Assembly (NCBI GenBank): GCA_903921325.1
Contig: CAIXPL010000037.1
Coordinates: 223,621-287,620, forward strand
DNA from: an uncultured Pseudomonadota bacterium
GTDB lineage: Bacteria > Pseudomonadota > Gammaproteobacteria > Burkholderiales > SG8-39
Direction: 5' to 3'
Length of the DNA: 64,000 nt
Below the pieces are notes generated by a model. That model worked only from the letters and a program-made list of their open reading frames with translations. It was not told the DNA's origin and ran no database searches. Below, one piece after another: positions 44,744 through 55,049 of the stretch; within the stretch, counting starts at the first letter, position 1, and every line of letters begins with the position of its first letter. The translations under genes were made by a program, and so were the position numbers.

Positions 44744-46051
44744 ATGGCAGGACTGAATGAGACGCATGATCCGCAACTGCGCTGCTGGCTTGCGTCGGCC
44801 AGTGCAGGGGATTTCACGGTACAAAACCTGCCGTTCGGGTTGTTCCGCCGTGCCGGCGCGAGCGAGGCATTCAGGGTCGGTGTGGCAATTGGCGACCAGA
44901 TCCTTGATATTGCGGCATTGCTGGCCGCCGGTGCGTTTGACGGTGAGGCCGCCGCTGCCGCGCGGCTATGCTCGGGCGGCAGCCTGAACGGTCTGATGGC
45001 CGCCGGCAGTGTCAAGCAATCGGCGCTGCGCCTGGCCCTCTCGCGCGGCTTGCGTGAAGGCAGCGCGCAGCAAGCCGTGTTCACTGCGTGTCTGTCGCCA
45101 CAAGCACAGGCTGAATTGAGCCTGCCGGCACATATTGGCGATTTCAGTGACTTTTATGCATCGATACATCACGCCACCCGGGTTGGTCGTCTGTTTCGAC
45201 CGGATAACCCGCTCATGCCCAATTACAAATGGTTGCCGGTGGCCTATCACGGGCGATCGTCTTCCATCAGTATCGGCGGCGGCTCGGTCATGCGACCACG
45301 TGGGCAGGTGAAGGGGCCCGAAGATGCAGTGCCGCGCATGGCGGCGTCGCAGCGCATCGACTACGAACTCGAGCTCGGTTTCTATGTCGGTGCGCCGACG
45401 CGCAGCGGTGACACGGTGCCCCTTGATCAGGCTGAAGATCATCTGTTCGGCGTGTGCTTGCTCAACGACTGGTCGGCACGCGATATTCAGGCGTGGGAAT
45501 ACCAGCCGCTCGGCCCGTTTCTGGCGAAGAATTTTGCCAGCACGGTATCACCCTGGGTGGTGACCATGGAGGCGCTGGAGCCTTATCGCGCCCCGTTCGG
45601 GCGCCCGGCCGATGATCCGGCTTTAATGGAGCATCTGGATTCGGCAGCCAATCGCAGCCGTGGCGCGATCGACATCCGGATGGAAGCCTGGATACAGACC
45701 GAAAAAATGCGCGAGCAGGGCTTGCCGGCGCAGCGACTGTCGCACTCAACTTTTGCCTACAGCTATTGGACCGTTGGCCAGATGGTTACGCATCACGGTT
45801 CGAACGGCTGCAACCTGATCGCCGGTGACCTCATCGGCACCGGCACGCAGTCGGGGCCGGCGTTGAGCGAGGCGGGTTGTCTGCTCGAATTGTCAGAAGG
45901 GGGCAAGACGGCGATCGCCTTGCCGAGCGGTGAGACGCGGCGCTTTGTTGAAAACGGCGACACCATCATTTTCCGTGGCTACTGCGAGCGCGACGGTTAT
46001 GCTCGCATCGGTCTGGGGGAGTGCGCCGCAACCATCGTGGCTGCGCCGTGA
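44744..46051 (+). CDS. fahA: Fumarylacetoacetase
   Basis: FahA hydrolyses fumarylacetoacetate to fumarate and acetoacetate, the last step of homogentisate breakdown. The 435-residue protein has DFSDFYASIHHATRVGRLFRP, the YHGRSSSI loop, the metal ligands in YELELGFYVG and DWSARDIQAWEYQPLGPF, and the C-terminal HHGSNGCNLIAGDLIGTGTQSG. It pairs with hmgA upstream, and GAGGAG precedes the ATG. Its stop overlaps a GTG that is in frame with the following Bug gene. Confidence 0.97.
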   Translation: MAGLNETHDPQLRCWLASASAGDFTVQNLPFGLFRRAGASEAFRVGVAIGDQILDIAALLAAGAFDGEAAAAARLCSGGSLNGLMAAGSVKQSALRLALSRGLREGSAQQAVFTACLSPQAQAELSLPAHIGDFSDFYASIHHATRVGRLFRPDNPLMPNYKWLPVAYHGRSSSISIGGGSVMRPRGQVKGPEDAVPRMAASQRIDYELELGFYVGAPTRSGDTVPLDQAEDHLFGVCLLNDWSARDIQAWEYQPLGPFLAKNFASTVSPWVVTMEALEPYRAPFGRPADDPALMEHLDSAANRSRGAIDIRMEAWIQTEKMREQGLPAQRLSHSTFAYSYWTVGQMVTHHGSNGCNLIAGDLIGTGTQSGPALSEAGCLLELSEGGKTAIALPSGETRRFVENGDTIIFRGYCERDGYARIGLGECAATIVAAP

Positions 46052-46075
46052 AACCAGAGAGGAGCAGGGGACACG

Positions 46076-46117
46076 ATGAACGACAGCCCGTCGCGGGACC
46101 TTGTGGCGTCATTGTGA
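46076..46117 (+). other. Possible 13-codon leader ORF before the Bug gene
   Basis: After fahA a strong ribosome-binding stretch (GAGAGGAGCAGGGG) precedes ATG 46076. The frame encodes MNDSPSRDLVASL and ends at a TGA overlapping GTG 46114 (GTGA), which is in frame with the Bug protein. No similarity to either neighbour's end was seen, so it differs from the duplicated junctions. It may only be a by-product of a ribosome site feeding the downstream start. Confidence 0.3.
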
Positions 46118-46173
46118 GTCTTGGCAGATGCCGCCGGGTGTCCCGCGATGCAGGCGGCGCATTTGAGCGTTTC

Positions 46174-47187
46174 ATGCCGAGCGCTTGTCAACGGCGTCAA
46201 GCGGGCTGGCTGCGGCGCTTGCCTGTGGCCGCCCTGCTCATCATCCCCGCCCTTCTCAGCACCAACATGACATGGGCACAAAGCACGGAGTACCCCCAGC
46301 GTCCGGTGCGTCTGGTGGTGCCCTATGCCCCGGGCGGCGTGGCTGATATCGCCGCGCGCCTGCTCAGTACGCATATGGCCGAGTCGTGGCATCAATCGGT
46401 CACGGTGGAGAATCGGACCGGTGGTGGCGGCACGGTTGCTGCTGACACTGTGGCGAAGGCGCCCCCCGATGGCTCGATGCTGCTGGTGGCCACCGTATCG
46501 GATTTCTCCATTTTCCCGTCGCTCTATGCGCACCTGCCCTATAGCGTGGAACACGATCTGGTGCCGGTGGTCCTCGCCACCGACAACCCGGTGCTGTTCA
46601 CGGCGAGCAGCGGTGCCCCGTTCAGTAGCGTGGCTGAACTGATTGCACATTCAAAGTCCAATCCCAAGGGGGTGTCGTACTCGTCGCCCTCGCTTGGATC
46701 GATCAACCATTTGCTGGCCGAGCAGTTTGCGTATGCCACCGGCGCACGATTGGTGCATGTGCCCTATAAGGGCGGCGCGCCGGCTGCGGCGGCGGTTGCC
46801 GGTGGCGAGGTGCCCCTGGGTGTCCTCGCATTGTCATCGGCCATGCCGCACATGAAATCGGGCAAGGTACGGGCCATCGCCATCACCAGCGCGCGCCGCC
46901 TCGCCGCTGCGCCGGACTGGCCGACCGTGGCAGAGTCTGGTGTGTCTGGCGTGGTCGGCAGCAATTGGGTGGGCGTTGCGGCACCCACTGGCACCCCGAA
47001 CGAGGTGATTCGCAAGATCAATCAGGAAGTCAATCGGATCCTGAAATTGCCCGAGATCATCGAGCGACTGGCGGTCGTTGGCGGCGAAACGGCCGGTTCG
47101 ACGCCGGAGGAGTTTGCCACCCGCATTCGCGAGGAGGCGCCACGCTATGCGCAGACCGTCACCCGCCTCGGGCTTAAAGTGGAGTAG
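46174..47187 (+). CDS. Bug/TctC family periplasmic binding protein
   Basis: From ATG 46174 this is 337 residues, with a signal peptide (RRLPVAALLIIPALLSTNMTWAQ) and the Bug segments YPQRPVRLVVPYAPGGVAD, VENRTGGGGTVAADTVAKAPPDGS and WPTVAESGVSGVVGSNW. In-frame GTG codons at 46114 and 46048 are possible earlier starts, but they would give a long pre-signal extension. It follows fahA and may serve uptake of an aromatic acid. Its end overlaps the convergent fcs-like gene by 14 bases. Confidence 0.88.
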   Translation: MPSACQRRQAGWLRRLPVAALLIIPALLSTNMTWAQSTEYPQRPVRLVVPYAPGGVADIAARLLSTHMAESWHQSVTVENRTGGGGTVAADTVAKAPPDGSMLLVATVSDFSIFPSLYAHLPYSVEHDLVPVVLATDNPVLFTASSGAPFSSVAELIAHSKSNPKGVSYSSPSLGSINHLLAEQFAYATGARLVHVPYKGGAPAAAAVAGGEVPLGVLALSSAMPHMKSGKVRAIAITSARRLAAAPDWPTVAESGVSGVVGSNWVGVAAPTGTPNEVIRKINQEVNRILKLPEIIERLAVVGGETAGSTPEEFATRIREEAPRYAQTVTRLGLKVE

Positions 47188-49048
47188 GGCGCAGGTCGCG
47201 AGTGATCACATGCGCATCGGCGGGGTCTTTGTACAACACCTCGACCAGCGTTGCACGGTTTTCCAGAACAGCGCGTTGATTGATCGAGCCTTTGTCGGTG
47301 AGCTCATTACGATCGATCGACGGTGGTTCGCTCAATATCAGCATGCGCTCGACCCGGCTGGCGCTGCCGGTTGATTCGCGCGCCAGATCAGTGAGCAACT
47401 TGGCGAAAAACGCGCGCACGGCCGGATGGCCGATGATCGCGTCGGCGCTCGCATCGGGCGCAAGATCGCTCGCAAGCACCCGGCACCCCACCAGATTCGG
47501 GAATACCAGAGCACCGACCACCGCCCGATCACGGCCCGCGATCACCACGTCCAGAATCGGCGGCGAGCCCCGCGCGATCAGGAGTGCGCGCAGCGGACCG
47601 ACGCTCACCCAGGTGCCCGATGAGAGTTTGAAATCCTCGGCAATCCGGCCATCGAACAACAGTCCCTGCTGCAAATCATCCGGATCGACGAAGCGCACCG
47701 CATCACCCATGCGATAAAACCCTTCTTCATCGAAGGCATCGACATCGAGTTCTGGTTGACGCCAGTAGCCCGGCATCACCAGCGGGCCGCGAAATCGCGC
47801 TTCGAGCTTGCTCGCGTTGGGCAGAATCTTCACTTCCACCCCGGGGGCAGGCAAACCGATCTGACCGGCGGCACGTGTGCCCCAGTGGGCGCTGGTGGCA
47901 AACGGGGCGGTTTCGGTGGCGCCCAGGCCGGTGATCATCAGGATGCGCTCGCCACAGGTTTGCAGGGCGAGCCGGTCGAGCGCTTCCCACACCGGTTGCG
48001 ACAGACCGGCGCCGGCATAGAACATGAATTGCAACTGACTGAAAAAACGCTCGCGCAACGCCGGCTCACGTTCCAGATAACCGACCAGACCTTCAAATCC
48101 ACGCGGCACGTTGTAGTACGCAGTGGGTGCAATCTCGCGCAGGTTGGCGATGCTGTGTTCAATCAGCCCTGGCACCGGTTTGCCATCATCGATATACAGG
48201 GTGCCGCCGTTGTAGAGCACGATGCCAACATTGTGATTGCCGCCGAACACATGATTCCACGGCAGCCAATCGACCAGAACCGGTGGTGTGTCGACCAGGC
48301 AAGGCATGCAGTCAGCGATCATCTGCTGATTGCTGCACAACATGCGCTGGGTGGTGGTGACGCCCTTGGGGCGTCCGGTCGATCCCGATGTGAACAGCAC
48401 TTTTGCCACCGTGTCCGGAGTGATGGCGGCAAACGCCTGATCGACCGCCGGGCCGGCAGCGGTTGCCAGCAGCGACTGAAACAGCGTGGCCTTGCGGTTG
48501 AGCGGGGGCCGATCGCTGACCACCAGTTCGACGGATTCGGGTATCACCGCGGCGATGGCTCGTTCAAACAGTGTGCCGTCGGCGGCAAACACAAGGGCCG
48601 GCTCGACCAGTCCCATGATGTAGCGCAGCTTGGCATGATCGGTTGACACCAGCGAATACGCGGCCGAAATCGGTGCATAGGGAATACCGGCATGCAGGGC
48701 AGCCAGCGCGAGCAAGGCATGCTCAAGACTGTTGTCACTGAGAATGGCGATCATGCGCTGCGGCCCCAGACCGCGATCGAGCAGCGCCTGGGCGATCGAG
48801 CGCACCGAGTGCAGGGTCTGGCGATAGCTCAAGCGGCGCCATTGCCCATCGCTGCCGCGCCGCGCGATGAAAGTCTCATCGGGCTTTTGTTGCGCCCAAT
48901 GCACCAGGCGCTCGGTTAGCCGGACCGGGTAGGGGCCCAGTGGCGTGAGGGATCGCAGGATCAGGCTGCCGTCGCTGCGTCGCTCGATATCGGCCCCGCG
49001 CGGACCGACTTTCAGTGCACGCACCGGGGTATCGGGATGCCCGCTCAT
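47174..49048 (-). CDS. Feruloyl-CoA synthetase-like acyl-CoA ligase
   Basis: The 624-residue AMP-forming ligase has the P-loop [17 protein letters not shown], the [25 protein letters not shown] segment seen in feruloyl-CoA synthetases, [14 protein letters not shown] and [20 protein letters not shown]. This group activates ferulate, p-coumarate or similar phenylpropenoic acids, or other aromatic acids. It is the last gene of an operon with an ABC receptor and a crotonase. Its start overlaps the stop of a 24-codon mini-ORF. The exact acid is not determined. Confidence 0.88.
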   Translation of the reverse strand: MSGHPDTPVRALKVGPRGADIERRSDGSLILRSLTPLGPYPVRLTERLVHWAQQKPDETFIARRGSDGQWRRLSYRQTLHSVRSIAQALLDRGLGPQRMIAILSDNSLEHALLALAALHAGIPYAPISAAYSLVSTDHAKLRYIMGLVEPALVFAADGTLFERAIAAVIPESVELVVSDRPPLNRKATLFQSLLATAAGPAVDQAFAAITPDTVAKVLFTSGSTGRPKGVTTTQRMLCSNQQMIADCMPCLVDTPPVLVDWLPWNHVFGGNHNVGIVLYNGGTLYIDDGKPVPGLIEHSIANLREIAPTAYYNVPRGFEGLVGYLEREPALRERFFSQLQFMFYAGAGLSQPVWEALDRLALQTCGERILMITGLGATETAPFATSAHWGTRAAGQIGLPAPGVEVKILPNASKLEARFRGPLVMPGYWRQPELDVDAFDEEGFYRMGDAVRFVDPDDLQQGLLFDGRIAEDFKLSSGTWVSVGPLRALLIARGSPPILDVVIAGRDRAVVGALVFPNLVGCRVLASDLAPDASADAIIGHPAVRAFFAKLLTDLARESTGSASRVERMLILSEPPSIDRNELTDKGSINQRAVLENRATLVEVLYKDPADAHVITRDLRPTPL

Positions 49049-49119
49049 TGCGCTGCCCTCAGTGTGTTCGCGCCATTGCGGCGGATCGCGCGCAGCGGCG
49101 TATCGATACGGTGGATCAT
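49045..49119 (-). repeat. Duplicated crotonase/fcs junction with a 24-codon mini-ORF
   Basis: The mini-ORF starts at an ATG overlapping the crotonase stop (ATGA, 49116-49119) and ends at a TGA overlapping the fcs ATG (ATGA, 49045-49048). The start-to-start distance is 71 bases. Its beginning MIHRIDTPLRAIR resembles the ligase start [13 protein letters not shown] (22 of the first 32 bases match by hand count). Its end resembles the crotonase end (22 of 30 bases). The simplest reading is a tandem duplication of the junction itself. Confidence 0.8.
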
Positions 49120-50021
49120 CGCGGTGCCTTCACTTTGCTGGCGCGGCCATCGAGGAACGCGCGCATGCGCTCTTTGGCCTCGGGCGCATCCTGCACTATG
49201 GCCGAGGCCATGGCCTCCACCAGCAGCCCCTGTTCGTTTGACAGCTCGGCGATGCGCGGCAGTACATGGGTGACCGCAAAGTTGGTCATCGGCGCGTTGC
49301 GCGCAATTGTCTGCGCTAGTTGCAGGGCGCATTCGAAGCCTTCACCGGCGCCCACAAGATATTGCGACAGGCCGATCGCCAGCCCTTCGCCTGCATCCAG
49401 GGTGCGGCCGGTAAGCATCATGTCCGTGATCGTCGGCACGCCGATGATGCGCGGCAGCCGGGCCGTTCCGCCGCCGCCGAGGAAAATGCCGCGTTGGCCT
49501 TCCGGCAAGGCATAAAACGTCGATGCTTCGGCCACCCGGATGTGGGTAGCTGCGGCGAGTTCAAGACCACCGCCAACGACTGCCCCGTGCAGCACGGCAA
49601 CCACCGGCACCCGCCCGAATTGAATGTATTCAAACGAGCGATGCCACAGCCGCGAATGAAACATCGCCTCGGCAGCGCTGGTCTCGCCCAGGTCGGCCAG
49701 ATCAAGACCGGCGCAGAAGTGCTCACCCGCCCCGCACAGCACTGCCGCACGAGCCGTCTTGGGCAGGTTGGCAAAGACGTCGCCCAATGCGCTCACGGTG
49801 GCCCCATCGAGCGCATTGCGCTTGGCGCGTCGATCAATCGTGACAATTGCAACGGCCCCCTCCATCCTGATCTGCACCGTGGGGGACGCGGTGGTGCCGG
49901 TGGGTTTGCCACCGGTCGATTGGCCGGCGGACGCTATGGACGAAATGTTTCTGGACGGTGCGATGCGAGTCCGTTTGCCCTCAGTTGGGCTGCCCGCCGG
50001 TGCGCTGGTTTTCTTGCTCAT
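49116..50021 (-). CDS. Enoyl-CoA hydratase/isomerase (crotonase) family protein
   Basis: The 301 residues begin with about 50 low-complexity Ser/Thr/Gly/Pro-rich residues. The crotonase domain follows, with the oxyanion-hole segments CGAGEHFCAGLDLADLG and HGAVVGGGLELAAATHIRVA and the catalytic region LPEGQRGIFLGGGGTARLPR. With a feruloyl-CoA-synthetase-like ligase next to it, hydration or retro-aldol cleavage of an aryl-enoyl-CoA is likely, but it is not a close match to the classical feruloyl-CoA hydratase/lyase. The ABC receptor gene is 12 bases upstream. Confidence 0.88.
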   Translation of the reverse strand: MSKKTSAPAGSPTEGKRTRIAPSRNISSIASAGQSTGGKPTGTTASPTVQIRMEGAVAIVTIDRRAKRNALDGATVSALGDVFANLPKTARAAVLCGAGEHFCAGLDLADLGETSAAEAMFHSRLWHRSFEYIQFGRVPVVAVLHGAVVGGGLELAAATHIRVAEASTFYALPEGQRGIFLGGGGTARLPRIIGVPTITDMMLTGRTLDAGEGLAIGLSQYLVGAGEGFECALQLAQTIARNAPMTNFAVTHVLPRIAELSNEQGLLVEAMASAIVQDAPEAKERMRAFLDGRASKVKAPR

Positions 50022-50033
50022 CGCTTGTTCCGC

Positions 50034-51200
50034 CTAGGGCATGTAGCGCCAGTCACCACCCTCGACCCGCACCATCACGCGGGCGCGCTGGTCGGTGCCG
50101 GAATGATCGGTGGCCGACAATGTGTAGATGCCATGCACGCCGACGACATTTTTTGAGGCTTCAATACCGTCGCGCAGGGCCTGCCGAAAGGCGGTCGTGC
50201 CGGGTTTGCCCTTGCCGATCGCGCCGGGCACGGCCGCGTTCACCAGCACCCAGGCATCGTAGGTATAGCCGGCGAATGCGTTTCGATTCTCCTGTCCGTA
50301 GGCGGCGTCATAGGCGCGATTGAACTCGCCGGCGACTTTCTTGATCGGGTTGCTATCGGGCAATTGGTCGGCGACCGAGATCGGGCCCGCTGGGGCCATG
50401 GCCCCTTCGACCGCCTTGCCGCCAATGCGCAGGAATTCGCGGTTGATCGCGCCATGGGTATGGTAGACCTTGCCATGAAAGCCCCGATCGGCCAGCGCCA
50501 GTTGCGGCAGCGCCCCCGGCGTGCCCGATGCGCCGATCAGCACGGCGTCTGGATTGGCCGCCACCATCTTGAGGACCTGTCCGGTCACCGAAGTGTCGTT
50601 GCGCGCATAACGCTCATTGGCCACCACCTGGATTTGCGCACGGGCTTTTTCGACATCAGCCTGGAATCCCTTTAACACCACATCGCCCCAGGCGTCGGCA
50701 AATCCGATATAGGCCACCCGGCGCACGCCACTGGCCACCATGTGTTCCACCACTGCGTCCATCATGAGCGGGACGGGCTGTGGCACCGAGAAGATCCACG
50801 GCCACTTGTCCTGCGGAATGATGATCGGGGCCATCGCCAGCTGCGGCGTATGCGTCTCGGCAGCCACTTCCGCAATGCCCTGGCTCGAGGGCGTGGAGGA
50901 GGAGCCGACCAGCACATCGACCTTGTCCTCGAGCACCATGCGGCGGGCACCCTTGACGGCCATCGTGGCGTCTGACTGATCATCGACAAAGAGGTATTCG
51001 GCCGGTTGCCCACCCAGCGTCTTTGGCAGTAGCGCGATGGTGTCGCGATAGTGCACGCCGAGGGACGCGTTGGGCCCGGTCGCGGCAAAGATGAAACCGA
51101 TTTTGATCTGCGCCTGGGCGCTGCCGGCGAGTAGCGCCAGGCTGAGCGCAGCCAGCCTGGCACACTGCTGCATGGCTTGGGTCGATACGGTGAGCGACAT
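50034..51200 (-). CDS. ABC transporter substrate-binding protein (branched-chain/aromatic acid type)
   Basis: From ATG 51200, preceded by AAGGAG, the 388-residue protein has a signal peptide (QCARLAALSLALLAGSAQAQ) and the LivK-type fold: IKIGFIFAATGPNASLGVHYRD, VLEDKVDVLVGSSSTPSSQGIAEVAAE and NAFAGYTYDAWVLV. Receptors of this group in catabolic operons often bind aromatic acids such as hydroxycinnamates or benzoates. It is divergent from livHMF, with which it should work, and co-directional with the crotonase and ligase genes. Confidence 0.93.
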   Translation of the reverse strand: MSLTVSTQAMQQCARLAALSLALLAGSAQAQIKIGFIFAATGPNASLGVHYRDTIALLPKTLGGQPAEYLFVDDQSDATMAVKGARRMVLEDKVDVLVGSSSTPSSQGIAEVAAETHTPQLAMAPIIIPQDKWPWIFSVPQPVPLMMDAVVEHMVASGVRRVAYIGFADAWGDVVLKGFQADVEKARAQIQVVANERYARNDTSVTGQVLKMVAANPDAVLIGASGTPGALPQLALADRGFHGKVYHTHGAINREFLRIGGKAVEGAMAPAGPISVADQLPDSNPIKKVAGEFNRAYDAAYGQENRNAFAGYTYDAWVLVNAAVPGAIGKGKPGTTAFRQALRDGIEASKNVVGVHGIYTLSATDHSGTDQRARVMVRVEGGDWRYMP

Positions 51201-51244
51201 GTCAGAGAACTCCTTGGCGATCTCGTTGGGCGGGCGGCTGGGGC

Positions 51245-51272
51245 AGTATAATGCCCGCATGCGGCCTGCCAA
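51245..51272 (-). promoter_or_regulatory. Sigma-70-type promoter for the receptor-crotonase-ligase operon
   Basis: On the minus strand TTGGCA (51272-51267) and TATACT (51250-51245) are separated by 16 bases and match five of six consensus positions each. Transcription would start about 38 bases before the receptor ATG. On the opposite strand TATAAT (51247-51252) overlaps the same site and could serve livH, so the two divergent promoters may compete. A 10-base tandem repeat, CAAGACCGAC, lies at 51332-51351 just before livH. Confidence 0.6.
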
Positions 51273-51358
51273 GCATGCCTGCGCAATCAGAACGGCCCGG
51301 CGAGCAGTGACCCGCCACAGGCCACGCATAACAAGACCGACCAAGACCGACTCTGGCG

Positions 51359-52402
51359 ATGGATGTTCAGGTAGCACTCTTGCTCACTCAGGACGGCCTT
51401 ACCAACGGTGCCATCTACGCGCTGCTGGCGCTGGCGATCGTGCTGGTGTTCGTGGTCACCCGGGTCCTGTGGGTACCCCAGGGTGAGTTCGTTTCCTATG
51501 GCGCGCTCACGCTGGCGAGCCTGCAACTGGGCAAGGTGCCGGGAACGGTCTGGTTGCTGGCCTGCGCCGGCATCGCCACCTTTGTGGTCGATGCGATCGT
51601 TGCATGGCGTGACCGCCGCAGCGCGCTCGCGGTGCGCTCAGGCCTGAGCAATCTGCTTGTCCCGGCCGTCATTGTCGGGTTCGCCCTGTGGCTGGCACCG
51701 CGTAATCCCCCTTTGCTGGTGCAGATACTGCTCACCGTTGCCCTGATCGTTCCGTTGGGTGCGATGGTCTATCGTCTGGCCTTTCAGCCATTGCAGCGGG
51801 CCTCTGTGCTGGTGCTGCTGATCGTGTCAGTCGCGGTACATTTCACCATGCAGGGCCTGGGTCTGGTGTTTTTCGGGCCAGAGGGCGCGCGCACGCCGCC
51901 GTTTACCGACGTGCGCCTTGAGCTCGGTTTCATGACGGTATCCGGGCAGAGCCTGATTGTGATCGGTGCCTCGCTGCTGCTGATTGTCGGGCTCTATCTG
52001 TTCTTCGAACGCACCCTGTATGGCAAGGCCTTGCGCGCCACAGCGGTAAACCGGACCGGTGCTCGCCTGGTTGGTATCAGCGCGACCCTGGCCGGCAAGC
52101 TCACGTTCACTTTAGCTGCCCTGATCGGCGCCATTTCAGGTGTTCTGATTGCGCCGATTGCCACCATCTACTATGACTCCGGGTTTCTCATCGGACTCAA
52201 GGGATTTGTCGGCTCGGTGGTCGGGGCCATCGTGTCCTATCCGCTGGCGGCACTGGGCGCGATTCTGGTGGGGATGCTTGAGTCGTTCGGTTCGTTCTAT
52301 GCCAGTGCGCTCAAGGAGGTCATCGTCTTCACATCCTTGTTGCCGGTGCTGATCTGGCTCAGTCTGCGCACCCGGCATGCCGAGGAGGACGACGAAGAAT
52401 GA
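51359..52402 (+). CDS. Branched-chain-type ABC transporter permease (LivH family)
   Basis: The 347-residue membrane protein has about eight hydrophobic segments and the LivH pieces [28 protein letters not shown] and [18 protein letters not shown]. It forms the permease with the LivM domain of the next gene. Unlike E. coli LivH it has an inserted hydrophilic stretch near residues 80-100. The stop overlaps the next start (ATGA). Confidence 0.93.
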   Translation: MDVQVALLLTQDGLTNGAIYALLALAIVLVFVVTRVLWVPQGEFVSYGALTLASLQLGKVPGTVWLLACAGIATFVVDAIVAWRDRRSALAVRSGLSNLLVPAVIVGFALWLAPRNPPLLVQILLTVALIVPLGAMVYRLAFQPLQRASVLVLLIVSVAVHFTMQGLGLVFFGPEGARTPPFTDVRLELGFMTVSGQSLIVIGASLLLIVGLYLFFERTLYGKALRATAVNRTGARLVGISATLAGKLTFTLAALIGAISGVLIAPIATIYYDSGFLIGLKGFVGSVVGAIVSYPLAALGAILVGMLESFGSFYASALKEVIVFTSLLPVLIWLSLRTRHAEEDDEE

Positions 52403-54216
52403 GCCGGACCGAGTGGTCACGTTCCGGGTTGAGCGCAGCGCAAGTGCTGCCACTGGTGGTACTGCTGGCAGTGGCAGCAGCACCCCTGGTGGTGTCGGAG
52501 TTCTCGGTCACGCTGATGAACTATATCGGGCTTGCCAGCCTGGTGGCGCTCGGCTGCAGCCTGCTCACCGGGGTGGGCGGGCTCACCTCGTTTGGTCAGG
52601 CTGCGTTTGTCGGGGTGGGTGCGTACACCACAGCCGTGCTCACCACGCAGTACGAGTGGTCGCCCTGGCTCACCTTGCCCGTGGCGCTGGTGCTCGCGAT
52701 CGTGATTGCGCTGCTGTTGGCCGCCATCACCCTGCGACTGTCGGGCCATTTTCTACCGGTTGGGACGATTGCCTGGGGCATCAGCCTGTATTACCTGTTC
52801 GCCAATGTCGCCGGCCTCGGCGGCCAGACCGGCATCACCGGAGTGCCACCGCTCACACTCGGTGAGCATGTCCTCAACAGTGGCCGCGAGTTCTACTACC
52901 TGATCTGGATCTGCGTGGTCATAGCGGTCATCAGCGTGCGCAATCTGCTCGATTCGCGGCCCGGCCGCGCTATTCGCGCGCTGCGCGCCGGTGGTGCCAT
53001 GGCCGAGAGTTGCGGTGTGGACACCGGTCATTATCGCGTGGTGATTTTTGTCTACGCGGCAGTGCTTGCCTGTGTTTCGGGCTGGCTGTATGCCCACCTG
53101 ATCCGCTTCGTCAATCCGTCACCGTTTTCACTCAACCTGTCCATTGAATACCTGTTCATGGCGGTGGTGGGTGGCGCCAGTCATGTGTGGGGCGCGGTGG
53201 TCGGGGCCACGGTGCTTACCGTGCTCAAGCAATGGCTGCAGGATTTATTGCCGCGCCTGATTCATTCTTCGGGCAATTACGAAACGATCGTATTTGGCAT
53301 GTTGATGGTGCTGTTGCTGCAGCGCGCCCGCAGCGGATTGATGCCGTTGATCGCGCGGGTGCTGCCGATCGATCGCAAAGTCCAGGTTCCTGCCGTGCTC
53401 GCGGACGCGACCGGCTCAGCAGTCACACCACTCGCGCAGCGGGTGCGGCCGGCGGCCGGCGAGTCGTTGCTCGAAGTGCGTGAAGTGGTCAAGCGATTCG
53501 GTGGTCTGATCGCGGTGAACCGTGTGTCGTTTGAAATGCAGACCGGTGAAATCCTCGGTCTGATCGGCCCCAATGGGGCGGGCAAGAGCACGATGTTCAA
53601 TCTGATCACTGGCGTGCTTGAACCAAGCAGCGGTCAGGTCTGGCTGCGCGGTGAGCGGATCGACCGACTGGCATCGCGCCGCATTGCCGAGCGCGGCATC
53701 GCACGAACCTTTCAGCACGTGCAGATCCGGCCGCTCATGTCGGTGATCGAAAACGTGGCGATCGGTGCGCATCTGCGTCGCGGCGGGTCAGTGGTTGGCG
53801 CCGCACTGCGACTGGATCGCGAAACCGAACGGGCCTTGCTGGCCGAGGCGCAGCGCCAACTCATCCGTGTCGGGTTGGGCGACCAGATGTTCAACCAGGC
53901 GGGCAGCCTGTCACTGGGTGCGCAACGCTTGCTGGAAGTGGCGCGGGCGTTGTGTGCCGATCCGATGCTGCTGCTGCTCGATGAGCCGGCAGCGGGATTG
54001 CGCTATCAGGAAAAGCGCGCGCTGGCTGACCTGTTGCGCGGACTGCGCGATGAAGGCGTGTCGGTGCTGCTGGTCGAACACGACATGGACTTTGTCATGA
54101 CCCTGGTCGATCGGTTGGTGGTGATGCAGTTTGGCGAGAAGATTGCCAGTGGCAATCCAGCGCAGGTGCAGTCTGACCCCGCCGTGATTGAGGCCTACCT
54201 GGGGGGGATCGAATGA
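52399..54216 (+). CDS. Fused LivM permease and LivG ATPase
   Basis: The 605 residues join a LivM permease (about 1-330, with [19 protein letters not shown] and the [15 protein letters not shown] segment) to a LivG ATPase. The ATPase starts near residue 357 ([20 protein letters not shown]), with Walker [10 protein letters not shown], signature [16 protein letters not shown] and Walker [12 protein letters not shown]. Such fusions are common in Burkholderiales aromatic-acid and amino-acid uptake systems. ATGA overlaps exist on both sides. Confidence 0.94.
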   Translation: MSRTEWSRSGLSAAQVLPLVVLLAVAAAPLVVSEFSVTLMNYIGLASLVALGCSLLTGVGGLTSFGQAAFVGVGAYTTAVLTTQYEWSPWLTLPVALVLAIVIALLLAAITLRLSGHFLPVGTIAWGISLYYLFANVAGLGGQTGITGVPPLTLGEHVLNSGREFYYLIWICVVIAVISVRNLLDSRPGRAIRALRAGGAMAESCGVDTGHYRVVIFVYAAVLACVSGWLYAHLIRFVNPSPFSLNLSIEYLFMAVVGGASHVWGAVVGATVLTVLKQWLQDLLPRLIHSSGNYETIVFGMLMVLLLQRARSGLMPLIARVLPIDRKVQVPAVLADATGSAVTPLAQRVRPAAGESLLEVREVVKRFGGLIAVNRVSFEMQTGEILGLIGPNGAGKSTMFNLITGVLEPSSGQVWLRGERIDRLASRRIAERGIARTFQHVQIRPLMSVIENVAIGAHLRRGGSVVGAALRLDRETERALLAEAQRQLIRVGLGDQMFNQAGSLSLGAQRLLEVARALCADPMLLLLDEPAAGLRYQEKRALADLLRGLRDEGVSVLLVEHDMDFVMTLVDRLVVMQFGEKIASGNPAQVQSDPAVIEAYLGGIE

Positions 54217-54947
54217 GTACCCTGCTGGAGGTCACCAACCTTGCAGTGTCCTATGGCAAGGTGGAAGCCTTGCAAAAGGCCAGTCTGCGCCTGGATGCCG
54301 GTTCGATTGTCACTGTCATCGGTCCGAACGGGGCTGGCAAGACCACCATGCTCTCGGCCGTCATGGGCCTTCTGCCCTCAAAGGGGACCGTCCAATATCA
54401 GGGCCAGGATGTCAGCCGGTTGGAGGTCGAGGCGCGCGTGGCGCACGGTATGGTGCTGGTGCCTGAGCGGCGCGAACTGTTCGGCGAGATGAGTGTCGCC
54501 GACAATTTGCTGCTGGGTGCGTTCTCGCGCTACCAGCGTGGTGAGCGCGGGCTTGAGGCCGATCGTGAGGCGGTCTATGACCGCTTTCCACGGCTGCGCG
54601 AGCGAGCTACGCAACTGGCGGGCACTTTGTCCGGTGGCGAGCGGCAGATGCTCGCATTGGGGCGAGCCTTGATGACCCGGCCCAAGGTCTTGATGCTCGA
54701 TGAACCCTCACTCGGGCTGGCACCTTTGATCGTCCGAGAGATTTTTCAGATCATTGCCGAGCTGCGACGCAGCGGCGTGTCGATCCTGCTGGTCGAGCAA
54801 AACGCGCGCGCCGCTCTGCAAATCGCCGACTACGCGTATGTGCTTGAGACCGGCGACATCGTCCTGCAAGGCCAGGCGCAGGAACTGGCCAATCATCCGC
54901 GGGTGATTGAAACCTATCTCGGACTGGCGACCCGTGCGCAGCACTGA
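54213..54947 (+). CDS. Branched-chain-type ABC transporter ATPase (LivF family)
   Basis: This 244-residue ATPase completes the transporter. It has [17 protein letters not shown], Walker [10 protein letters not shown], the signature [16 protein letters not shown], Walker [14 protein letters not shown] and the C-terminal LivF end. The stop is followed by 102 bases before the amidohydrolase gene. That stretch contains two similar GTGGCAA repeats but no clear terminator, so transcription could continue into the F420 genes. Confidence 0.95.
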   Translation: MSTLLEVTNLAVSYGKVEALQKASLRLDAGSIVTVIGPNGAGKTTMLSAVMGLLPSKGTVQYQGQDVSRLEVEARVAHGMVLVPERRELFGEMSVADNLLLGAFSRYQRGERGLEADREAVYDRFPRLRERATQLAGTLSGGERQMLALGRALMTRPKVLMLDEPSLGLAPLIVREIFQIIAELRRSGVSILLVEQNARAALQIADYAYVLETGDIVLQGQAQELANHPRVIETYLGLATRAQH

Positions 54948-55049
54948 AATTGCTTGCACGACCCGACACGGCGCTCGGGTGGCACGCTCTGATATTCCTG
55001 TGGCAACCTTCGACACTTCGGTGGCAAGCCCTTGCTTGGAGAACACCCG

